64,000 bases of DNA from Paenibacillus sp. JCM 18996 (GTDB lineage Bacteria > Bacillota > Bacilli > Paenibacillales > NBRC-103111). Below, in pieces: positions 32,225-40,528 of the stretch. The position numbers and the translations under genes were made by a program. The notes below the pieces were generated by a model that made no database searches, was not told the DNA's origin, and saw nothing but the letters and a program-made list of their open reading frames with translations. Positions within the stretch are counted from its first letter, which is position 1. Each line of letters opens with the position of its first letter. The stretch lies in the NCBI GenBank assembly GCA_001313085.1, contig BBFE01000014.1, positions 13,617 through 77,616 on the forward strand. Direction: 5' to 3'.

Positions 32225-32611
32225 TTATTCGGCCTCCGGTACTTCCATATAGCCGTTATTGCTGCGGATGACTTGGACGATTTGATCGTACTCCTCATCC
32301 TTCACCTTCGCTGATAACACATAATTCAGATCGTCCAAATCCACATCTCCGGCCTTTTCTACGGTATCATTCAACTCATTTATCGCAGCGAAAGGCGCCA
32401 CTCCCGCCACTGCCATTCCGACGCCGTCGCCCGTCGTTCCCATCCCTGCACCGGCCGCACCCGCCGCGAATGGCAGGATGAACCTCCGGCCTTCCGAGCG
32501 CTCGCCCAATTCGCCAATCTCCAGATTTTCCGTTGCAAAAGGCTGCAGCAGAATCCTGGCGTCCTCCGCATCATTCTCCGTCCGAAAATAAGCTTGAATT
32601 AGTCTGGACAT
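32225..32611 (-). CDS. Conserved hypothetical protein with Gly-rich hydrophobic centre
   Basis: An intact 128-residue gene: MSRLIQAYFRTENDAEDARI, then a glycine-zipper segment PFAAGAAGAGMGTTGDGVGM, then VDLDDLNYVLSAKVKDEEYD. The ends look like a small ferredoxin-like fold that spans a possible membrane-associating centre, similar in plan to general stress proteins of spore formers. A clear AAAGGAGTGATC site precedes the ATG. No operon partner. Confidence 0.6.
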   Translation of the reverse strand: MSRLIQAYFRTENDAEDARILLQPFATENLEIGELGERSEGRRFILPFAAGAAGAGMGTTGDGVGMAVAGVAPFAAINELNDTVEKAGDVDLDDLNYVLSAKVKDEEYDQIVQVIRSNNGYMEVPEAE

Positions 32612-32908
32612 GATAGATCACTCCTTTATTTTGATGTGTGTTTAGAACATTTTCTTCTTGTTGCCGTCTTCCTTAGTGTCACCACGGCTTCACGTAACCT
32701 CATCGATTGAACGATCGCCTCTTCTCACTACTTACCACGCAGCGCAGGTTTAAAAAAACAAAAAAAAGAACCTCGCAATTGCCGTCAGATTCTGTAGAAT
32801 TCAAGCAAAACCGATGGATTTAATTCTTAGAACGGCCCCAAATTGAGTTAGCGTTATATAGAAGGTTGGGTATATAATACTATCATTAAAAGGAAGTGAG
32901 TTGATTCT
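32612..32908. other. Intergenic region, divergent promoters expected
   Basis: No gene is seen. It separates two divergent genes. TATAAT at 32872-32879 (in GTATATAATAC) is a candidate -10 box for the deacetylase gene; no good -35 is visible at normal spacing. Two A runs of seven and eight lie at 32751-32768. Confidence 0.4.
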
Positions 32909-33790
32909 ATGAATAAGGTCCCTATAGTGTTATCCCTGTCTCTGGTTATGATTCTCACGGGATGCATGGGACATGCACAGACTGCAAAGCCGGAACCTCC
33001 AGCAGTAACACCCGTCACTGGAAACAATCAAGATCCAAAGACCGCGTCGCACACGGATCCGAACGCTGCCGCCAATGCCAATGCGGCAAGCACGAACCCA
33101 AGCGCCGTCAACGCCGATGCGGCAGGTCGAACACAACCGCCGTCAACGCCGCTCTCAAAAGCAAGCTGATCCATTATTCAGGCCCGTCGGATAAAAAAAA
33201 GCAGGCTGCACTCACTTTTGACGATGGGCCGGATGACCGTTATACGCTGCAAATTCTGGACATTTTAAAGAAATATAACGTTAAAGCGACTTTCTTTCTT
33301 ATTGGCCAGAAGGCCAAAGCCCACCCCGATGTTGTCAAAAGGATAGTGCAGGAAGGCCATGCCATAGGAAACCATACCTGGTCCCACCCGGACCTGGATA
33401 AAATAGGCACGGTGAAGGTGATGGAGGAAATTTCGAAGACTCAAGACGAGCTGGCGTCCATTATCGGATATCGGCCTACTCTTTTCCGCCCTCCTTATGG
33501 AGCGGTGAATCCGGCGGACCTGCAGGCCATCTCCGATATGGGACTCAGCATTGTCAATTGGTCCGTGGATACCAGAGATTGGGCGGGTACTCCAACACAA
33601 GGCATCCTTAGCGCCGTCCACAAGGAATTGAAGCCCGGAGATCATACTGGAGCATTGTGCCGGAGGGAAGAACCATAACTTGTCCAACACGGTCAGCGCA
33701 TTGGAACAGCTCATACCTGAACTGCAAAAAGAAGGCTACAGCTTCCAGACAGTCCCGCAGCTGCTGTCTATTCCCGCTTCTCAGCCATAA
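32909..33790 (+). CDS. Polysaccharide deacetylase lipoprotein (NodB domain)
   Basis: About 293 residues. The signal VPIVLSLSLVMILTGC ends in a lipobox, followed by a low-complexity Ala/Asn/Pro linker and a NodB domain: ALTFDDGPDDRYT (metal-binding Asp pair), GNHTWSHPDLD (zinc His pair), FRPPYGAVNP and NWSVDTRDWAG. It probably deacetylates peptidoglycan or another wall polymer outside the membrane. Two slips are not in long runs: one G is missing near 33130 and two bases (AT) near 33645, whose restoration gives PGDIILEHCAGGKNHNL. Confidence 0.87.
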
Positions 33791-33815
33791 TCTTTTTTCT
33801 TGTATATGTATAGAC

Positions 33816-33845
33816 AAAGACGGTTCTTGGAACCGTCTTTTTTTA
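33816..33845 (+). terminator. Terminator after the deacetylase gene
   Basis: AAGACGGTTC and GAACCGTCTT pair around TTG, followed by T7. Confidence 0.8.
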
Positions 33846-33862
33846 TCGATCAACCTGCCCGT

Positions 33863-34698
33863 TTATCCCTCCAGCTTATAAAATGCTGCGGCATTGCGGC
33901 CAAACAAATCCTCCATCTCCTGTTCGTTCAGGCGGCCTGAAACAGCACCTCGCAGCACGTCCACTACCTCATCGTAGCCTGCTGCCAGCAGACAAACAGG
34001 CCAATCGCTGCCAAACATGACCCTCTTCGGTCCAAAAAGCTCCAGCGCATGAAGGATATAAGGATCAATATCCTCCTGCTTCCAATTGGCGTGATCCGCC
34101 TCCGTAACCATTCCCGACAGCTTGCAGTAGATGCCAGGATTGGAAGCAATGACGGCCATCTGCATTTGCCAGGCTTGAACTGACGCTCGGCGATCAGAGG
34201 CTTGGCAATATGATCGATGACACCGCGCAGGTTCGGCACCTTGCCCAGAAGCTCCACGACGGCATGGAGCTGGCTCGAACGGCACAGCAGGTCCACCGGG
34301 AGATTTATGCTCTCCATGTACCGAATGACCTCCAGAGTATCCGGCTGGAGCACTTCGTCCGGATTCTGCATTTCCTGAATCATAATGCGCACCCCTGCGA
34401 ATTTCTCATGGCCAAGGAATCCTTGCAGGATCCGTAGGTAGTCCGGATTATGAAGGTCAAGCCAGCCTACCACGCCGGCTATCGAATCGTGCCTGTCCGC
34501 GAGCTCCAGCAGGAAGTCGGTCTCCGCATGCGTTTGGGCGGCCTGCACCACGATCGAGCGGCTTATCCCGTTGCGCTCAAGCAGGCCGGCCAGATCGTCA
34601 GGCAGATAATCCCTGTAAAGCACTTTGTCTGCGGGCGTGATCCACCCGTAATCATTGCGTTCTAGCTTCCAATAATGCTGATGCGCATCGATTCTCAC
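33863..34698 (-). CDS. Amidohydrolase family 2 protein, probable L-fuconolactonase
   Basis: About 280 residues: VRIDAHQHYWKLERNDYGW (metal-binding HxH), RDYLPDDLAGLLERNGISRS, VVGWLDLHNPDYL, GVIDHIAKPLIAERQFKP and VMFGSDWPVCLLAAGY (conserved Asp). These match lactonases of L-fucose and L-rhamnose oxidation. A GTG start preceded by AGGTGG is preferred. A slip near 34180 changes QFKPWQMQMAVIASN. The gene lies 17 bases after a FucU mutarotase gene, which supports a fucose-type route. Confidence 0.85.
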
Positions 34699-34715
34699 GT
34701 CCCATTCCACCTCTC

Positions 34716-35151
34716 TTATGTGGCGATTACCCCTTTTTTTCAAAACGATGTTGGCATATAAAGCGCTTTCTCCAGTTGCGACAATGGCATAGGCTCTTTT
34801 TTGCCCTTTCATAAAAAAAGCGAACCTCTCGATTTGCTCGAATGAAACCGGCCTGCCCTCACTCCGTTCGGCAATTTGCCGATAGGTATCCCAGATCGGC
34901 GTCTCCGTCGTATCCCCAGCTACGACCGCCATTAAGCCAACCGGATTCTCCACGTAAGTATCCAATGGGAAGAGCCGAAGAACCGCTTCCAGCAGCTCAG
35001 GTATGCCAAGTCCATCGCAGCGAACCACACGCGAAGCATGGCTTGCGGCAGGGAAGTTGCCGTCTGCAAGGACGACCTCGTCTCCATGGCCCATTTCCAT
35101 TAAAATTTTAAGCAATGCGGGAGAAATCAGGCTTGAAATTCCTTTTAACAT
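34716..35151 (-). CDS. fucU: L-fucose mutarotase FucU/RbsD family (second copy)
   Basis: About 144 residues: MLKGISSLISPALLKILMEM, GHGDEVVLADGNFPAASHAS with the catalytic His, and IVLKKGVIAT at the end once a T run at 34733-34739 is cut from seven to six. Without that repair the gene appears fused to the fuconolactonase. Another run, near 34812, is eight long and may hold one extra codon. Roughly 60 percent of the recognisable core is shared with the copy at 5525. Confidence 0.87.
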
Positions 35152-35199
35152 GACCGGCACCCTCTCTGTTACTCTATTGTTTCTTTTTTTTCCATTATA

Positions 35200-35464
35200 T
35201 TATTTGCTGGAAATATAGTAAACGCACACCGCATTCCATATCAACAGAAGAGGAATTCCCCAGACGAACGAAGCATGCCTCGTTTTATGCCGCCAGACTC
35301 TCATCCCGAACCAGGCTCCAAGCGCTCCTCCTACAGCTGCGAGACCGAAGAGGCTTTTTTTCCGGCACTCTCTGCTCCTTCCTGCGCGCTTGAGATTTAT
35401 CGTATCCCATGGCAATAAAGGCAAGGACATTAATAACCAAAAGATAAAGAAACAATCCCGTCAT
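35200..35464 (-). CDS. DUF1294 membrane protein
   Basis: About 87 residues with three hydrophobic helices: TGLFLYLLVINVLAFIAMGY, FGLAAVGGALGAWFGMRVWR and FVWGIPLLLIWNAVCVYYIS. The YDKxQA and HKT (WRHKTRH) motifs are those of DUF1294. One T run at 35355-35361 needs shortening from seven to six bases. The ATG has AAAGGAGCGCGGCG upstream. Function unknown. Confidence 0.8.
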
Positions 35465-35515
35465 CGCCGCGCTCCTTTCTTAGGCACAGTTATATGCACG
35501 TATAGTTCGTGTAAA

Positions 35516-35884
35516 CTATATCGATAGTCTTTGGATAAACTCCACACGGTTGCCGAAAGGGTCTCGGCACTCGAACCGGTCATATCCCGGAATCGGTATT
35601 CCTTCCAAAGGCTTTAAGCCTTGGCTTTCGATTTTCGCCCTGTACACCGATAAATCCGAGACTTCATAAGCCAGGTGGGCTTTCGTCAGCTGCCTCTGTA
35701 CTCCGTCTTCGGTGCCGATATGGATCTGACGGTAACCGGCTTGAATCCAGAAGCCGCCTCTGCCCTTCAGCGAGTCAGGCTTTTCAATTTCGGGAAGTCC
35801 GAGCAATGTGCAGTAAAACTGCCTCGCCTTTGTTTCCTCCCCGTTGGGAATCGTAATTTGAGCGTGATGCAGTCCGATTATCAT
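35516..35884 (-). CDS. VOC family protein (glyoxalase/dioxygenase fold)
   Basis: An intact gene of 122 residues: MIIGLHHAQITIPNGEETKA, FYCTLLGLPEIEKPDSLKGR, KAHLAYEVSDLSVYRAKIES and RFECRDPFGNRVEFIQRL. The histidine in HHAQ, the second in KAHLAY and the Glu in RVEF could bind a metal. An ATG after GGAGGGAAGCCAAT is preferred over an upstream start. Substrate unknown. Confidence 0.85.
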   Translation of the reverse strand: MIIGLHHAQITIPNGEETKARQFYCTLLGLPEIEKPDSLKGRGGFWIQAGYRQIHIGTEDGVQRQLTKAHLAYEVSDLSVYRAKIESQGLKPLEGIPIPGYDRFECRDPFGNRVEFIQRLSI

Positions 35885-35910
35885 ATTGGCTTCCCTCCAC
35901 ATGTCCATTT

Positions 35911-36106
35911 AGGTAATTAATGTAATTAAATAAATAGTTAACATAACAAATATTAAATTCAATATCATTAATTATTATAGTTAATGTGGTAAGTTAATAT
36001 ATTTCATTCCATTAATTAATAGATACTTCCAGTCGCTCTTGATAGTTAATGGAATTAAATTTAATACTTTATATAATTAACTAATGAAATTAATTACATT
36101 GACTAA
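35911..36106. repeat. A/T-rich element with long imperfect terminal inverted repeats
   Basis: The left 60 bases (from TTAATGTAATTAAATAAATA at about 35914) pair with the reverse complement of the right 60 (TCAATGTAATTAATTTCATT at about 36104), including a shared TATTAAATT core, at roughly 70 percent identity by eye. The 190-base unit is far richer in A+T than its surroundings and codes for nothing. It resembles a small non-autonomous (MITE-like) insertion. Low complexity raises the chance of accidental pairing. Confidence 0.45.
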
Positions 36107-36120
36107 TATAATTAATATGA

Positions 36121-36879
36121 TTAAACCAATGTTTTTAACCGACTGTCTTTTGAGAACCACAGCTTGTAGCTCATCAACCCCAGTAGAATACCTGTCAATG
36201 CAGCTGAGGAAGAAAAAAGCAAACATGATCAAGATTTGATACTTCACTGCTTCCACAGGGTCCGCCCCCGCCACAATCATTCCCGTCATCATTCCCGGAA
36301 GCTGCACCAGACCGACAGTTTTCATTCCGTCTATGGTAGGGATCATGCTCGACTTTATGGAACGTTTTAACGATTGCTGGATGGCCTGCCTCGGTGTTGC
36401 GCCCAATGAAAGCAGAGCATCAATTTCGCCTCCGGAGGTCTGCACCTCGCGGTTCATTTGGTTGAGGAACAGCCCTGACACTACCATCGCGTTCCCTATA
36501 GTCATTCCGCTGATCGGTATGATATATTGGGGAGTGGGCTGTATAATATGCAATCTGAGCAGCAGGACCATCGTTAAAGCTTCCGTGGTGGTCACCGCAA
36601 AGATAATTCTCCATAGTATCCCTTCCAAACCCTTGCCTCTTTTTTGCCGCATTCCAGGAGGCCACCACAATCATAATGCCGATGATACAAGCAATGAACA
36701 GAGGATGGTTGCTTTGAAATACATACTGCAGCATATAGCCTACCAGAAGCAGCTGTACTGCCGTTCGGATCGCTCCGATCGTAATGTCCCTCTGCAATCC
36801 AAGGTTCTGCCACATCGAAATAAAAAAAATCGTAATCGCAATAAAAAACGACGGTAAATCCCAAGGTAATGATCGACAT
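36121..36879 (-). CDS. fetB: FetB-type ABC transporter permease (iron export)
   Basis: About 252 residues: IITLGFTVVFIAITIFISMW, RDITIGAIRTAVQLLLVGYM, PISGMTIGNAMVVSGLFLNQ, and the motif SLGATPRQAIQQSLKRSIKS are those of the UPF0014/FetB family, which with FetA exports iron under oxidative stress. Breaks near 36842, 36822-36829, 36640 and 36212 are at A/T runs. Restoring the last gives ALTGILLGLMSYKLWFSKDS and a stop at 36121. Its ATG follows the fetA stop by one base. Confidence 0.85.
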
Positions 36880-36880
36880 T

Positions 36881-37627
36881 CTATTCCCCCCGCTGCTGTG
36901 GAAGCTGTAAATAGCTGCGTGCCTGGGCGGACAGAGGCCGTTCGAAAAAAAAGCCTCCGTCTCCCTGTCTTCCTGAAGCGTGTTGTCAGACAAAAAAACC
37001 AGACGCGCGAGCTCACTCTGCGGGCCTGCTCCGGTTCATGTGTAATCCAGATTAATGTAGTGTTCTGCTCACGGCGCAGGGAGGCCATAACTGACTCCAC
37101 CGCTTCTTTGCTGTTTGCGTCCAACGACGCGGTCACTTCATCCAGCAGAAGGATTTTTTTGGTTGAAGCAGCAAGGAACGAATCAGGCCAGACGCTGCTT
37201 TTCTCCGCCCGACAGTTCGGTGGCGGACTTGCTCCAATTCAGCTTCCCGAGCCCCATCCGTGACATCAGATACCTGGCCAAGGTCTCGTCAAAAGCTGTC
37301 TTGTGAAGGAAGCTGACGGTCTTCAGATTATCCGCAACCGTGCCGGCGAGCATGACCGGATGTTGAGCTACGTAGCAGACTTGCTTCCTCCATCGTTCCG
37401 GCTGCCACTTGTCCAAGGGGACATCCTGGAACGCGATCCTGCCTTGGTCCGCTCTCTCCAGGGAAGCCACGATGCGCAGCAGTGTTGTTTTTTCCCTGTC
37501 CCGAGGCCCCCAGGATCACTATCGATTCGGTCTCGTCCACATCGGCTGAAATATCGGACAGCAAATTAGCTCCTTTCTTGTCCGGATGAAGTTTGGTGAT
37601 ATGCTCCAAGCTTAATAACGCACCCAT
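36881..37627 (-). CDS. fetA: FetA-type ABC transporter ATPase
   Basis: About 247 residues: Walker A GASGQGKTTLLR (after removing a T at 37494), CYVAQHPVMLAGTVADNL, the signature TELSGGEKQRLALIRSLLLQ, Walker B ILLLDEVTASLD and the switch His in IWITHEPEQARR. Repairs are needed near 37158, 37002 and 36945. Directly upstream of fetB; the pair forms one transporter. GGGGGTGTTACCCG precedes the ATG. Confidence 0.87.
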
Positions 37628-37832
37628 CGGGTAACACCCCCTTTCATTTTTTTGAGCAGACGGGCATTTCATTTACTGTCATTTCAATATAGCAGATTGC
37701 GGCGGGAATGACATCGTTCAGGTGCGCAATACACAGCGGCCGCTAAAGCCGGATTGGCGACTGAAAAAATGGGATTCCGGGTTAATTTTTTTCCCTTAAA
37801 CGTTTAGAATAATTTAGAGAGGAGGAATTCAT

Positions 37833-39129
37833 TTGGCGTTTTTTTTGACCGCTTGGCTTGAGCATTACGGATATTTGGTGCTTTTTTTTCTCCCTGCTGC
37901 TTGAAATGCTAGCCTTCCGCTGCCGGGAGAAGTGATGATGAGCTATACCGGGCTGCTTGTTTATGAAGGCAAGCTCCATTGGCTGCTCAGTATTACGATG
38001 GCTTGGGCGGGAGCTTCCACCGGTGTGACTTTATCCTATTGGATCGGGCTGCGTCTTGGGACACCCTTCTTTGAAAAAAAATACGGGAGGCGCATCCATC
38101 TGGGGCCGGAGAAAATAGAGAAAGTGTCCGTCTGGTTTCAAAAAATATGGAAATAAAATGCTGGTCGTCTCCTATTTTATACCTGGAGTCAGGCATATAA
38201 CGGGGTATTTTTTTCCGGAATCACACGCATCTCTTATCGAAAATATGCTGTCTACGCCTATTCCGGCGCTCTCCTGTGGACGGGGTTGTTTATCTCGCTC
38301 GGCAAAATATTAGGTCCCAAATGGGAGAAGTACCACCATGTGATCAACCGATATTTGATTATCGGCGGGATCATAGGCGGAGCATCGTACTTCTGGTCTA
38401 TATGTATCGAAAATATAAGCATACGTTTCGTGATTGGGTGGCTGGCAGTTTGGACAAGGGCATCCGGCACTTTCACTCGCTTGGAAAAGTAAAATTCCTC
38501 CTGCTTTCCGCGTTCGCGCTCTTTGTCGTCTTTATTTCTTTAACTATCGGCTTGATACAGGACTTCTTGTCACAAGAATTTGCCCTGTTCGATGAAGTAG
38601 CTTCCTATATCGTTCATCGGACATTTGGTTCCGAATGGTCGCTGTGGATGGATCGGTTTGCATTGCTGGGTTCTTATTACGTGTACACTCCGCTTATCGC
38701 TGTGACGGTGGCTTGGATTATTTTGAAAGGAAAAGATCGTTTGCTGGAATTAACCTTCTTTGCCTGGGTTATCGTCGGCGGCGAAATGTTGGATGAGGGA
38801 TTAAGGCTGCTTTTTTCACCGGACCAGCTCCCTCCCTGTCGATTATGCATTCCCTTATTCGTTTCCGAGCGAACAGACCTTGATTTCCCTGACCGTGTGC
38901 GGGTTTGCCGCTTTTTTTGCTGGTCCGTCACTATGGAAACGCCAAAATACGCATTGCCGCCACATTGGTCGTGGTCATTCTTTGTTTGCTGGTTGGCGTC
39001 AGCCGTATTTACTTTGATGTGCAATATGCGAGCGATGTAGCGGCGGGATATGTGTTTGGCGGGGCGTGGATCAGCTTGAATGTGATCTTGCTGGAAATCT
39101 TTCGTATGCTGCGGAAAAAAAACATTTAG
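37833..39129 (+). CDS. DedA-PAP2 fusion membrane protein
   Basis: About 425 residues. A TTG start behind GAGAGGAGGAATTCAT gives a DedA domain: WLEHYGYLVLFFSLLLEMLA, PLPGEVMMSYTGLLVYEGKL, SYWIGLRLGTPFFEKYGRRI and PGVRHITGYFSGITRISYRK. A linker leads to a PAP2 phosphatase domain with KGKDRLLE, SFPSEQTLISLTVCGF and SRIYFDVQYASDVAAGYVFG. In the PAP2 middle motif the usual PSxH His is replaced by Gln (PSEQ). Slips lie near 37885, 37911, 38076, 38142, 38206, 38394, 38813 and 38911. The pairing suggests lipid carrier flipping plus dephosphorylation. Confidence 0.8.
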
Positions 39130-39250
39130 TTACATAAGTATTATTATGTGAACTTATTTAGCGGCGAAGGCCTCGTTCAGAAAAAAAAGAGTGCTGCTCC
39201 TTCAAAATGGGTATACTTCACTTCGATTACCTAAACTGGAGGTCATGTCA

Positions 39251-40528
39251 TTGAATCAGCAGCAAGCGATTGAGAAAATCCGTACTCATTCCATTGCCCT
39301 CACGGGGAACGACGACCTGCAGGCGCTTGTGGAAGCGGCCGGAGACGCCGAGATTGTCCTGCTCGGAGAAGCCAGCCACGGCACAAGTGAATTTTACAAA
39401 CTGCGTGCGGAGCTGAGCAAGAGGCTTATTCAGCAAAAAAAGGCTTCTCTTTTATCGCTGTAGAAGCGATTGGCCTTCATGTTATGAAGTGAACCTTTGG
39501 ATCAAGCATGCTTCCGATGCCAGAGACACAATGAGCGATGTGATGCGGTCTTTTTAACCGATGGCCTGCCTGGATGTGGGCGAATGAAGAAACGGAGCAG
39601 TTGGTGAAGTGGCTGAAGGATTATAACCATGCGCTGCCGGCAGAGAACAGGATTGGATTCTTCGGACTCGATGTATACAGTCTGTGGGAATCCATGGAAG
39701 AAGTGATCAAACACTTGGAGGAAACCGGATCTCCGGAGCTTCAGGCGGCGAAAGACGCTTTTTTCCTGTTTTGAGCCGCATGGCCGGGAAGGCCAGAATT
39801 ACGGTATGGCGGCGGCTTTTTTTTCTCTGAGAGCTGTGAGGAAGAAGTCGTCAAGCTGCTGATCGAGCTGCAAAAGAAACGCGCCCAATCCGGCCGCACA
39901 CCGGGCGAAAAAAGAAGCTGCGTTAAGCGATGAGTTAAATGCGCTGGTTGCGGTGAACGCCGAGAAGTATTACCGGGCGATGATCCGCGGCGGACCGGAT
40001 TCCTGGAACATCCGGGACCGGCATATGGCAGAAGCGTTAAACAGGATCAGGCGATTCCACGGTCCCAAAGCCAAAGCGATTATATGGGAGCACAACACCC
40101 ATATCGGGGACGCCAGGGCGACGGACATGGCTGACGACGGCATGGTCAATGTCGGACAGCTCGTACGCGAGCAGAATGGGTCCGAAAGCGTATTCGCTGT
40201 CGGCTTCGGCACGCATAGAGACACGGTGATCGCAGCAGATGCATGGGGACATCCTATGGAAGTAATGGAAGTGCCTTCCGCTGTGGCGGGAAGTTGGGAA
40301 GATCTTATGCACCGGGCGGGTGATAACAATAAGATCCTCGTTTTCAAGGGCATGGCCGGAGAAGAGTTCCACCGCCCCATTGGACACCGCGCCATCGGCG
40401 TAGTCTATCATCCGGAATACGAGCGGGGCAACTATGTGCCGTCCATAATGGCTGAAAGGTATGACGCGTTTGTCTTTGTCGACGAATCGCAAGCCCTTCA
40501 TCCTCTGGAATTGGCAGCACTGGTCTAG
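39251..40528 (+). CDS. Erythromycin esterase family protein
   Basis: About 420 residues: EIVLLGEASHGTSEFYKLRA, GFSFIAVEGDWPSCYEVNLW, ENRIGFFGLDVYSLWESMEE, KAKAIIWEHNTHIGDARATD and GHRAIGVVYHPEYERGNYVP. The E..H catalytic residues of the Ere fold are visible in GEASHG and EHNTH. A TTG at 39251 fits the GGAGGT spacing better than the ATG at 39245. Slips lie at A/T runs near 39434, 39553, 39767, 39819 and 39907. Many chromosomal members have no known drug activity; resistance should not be inferred. Confidence 0.82.

Noticed and set aside
39251..40528. Macrolide resistance call for the erythromycin esterase family gene
   Set aside because: Family membership alone does not show activity; most chromosomal members of this kind are uncharacterised.
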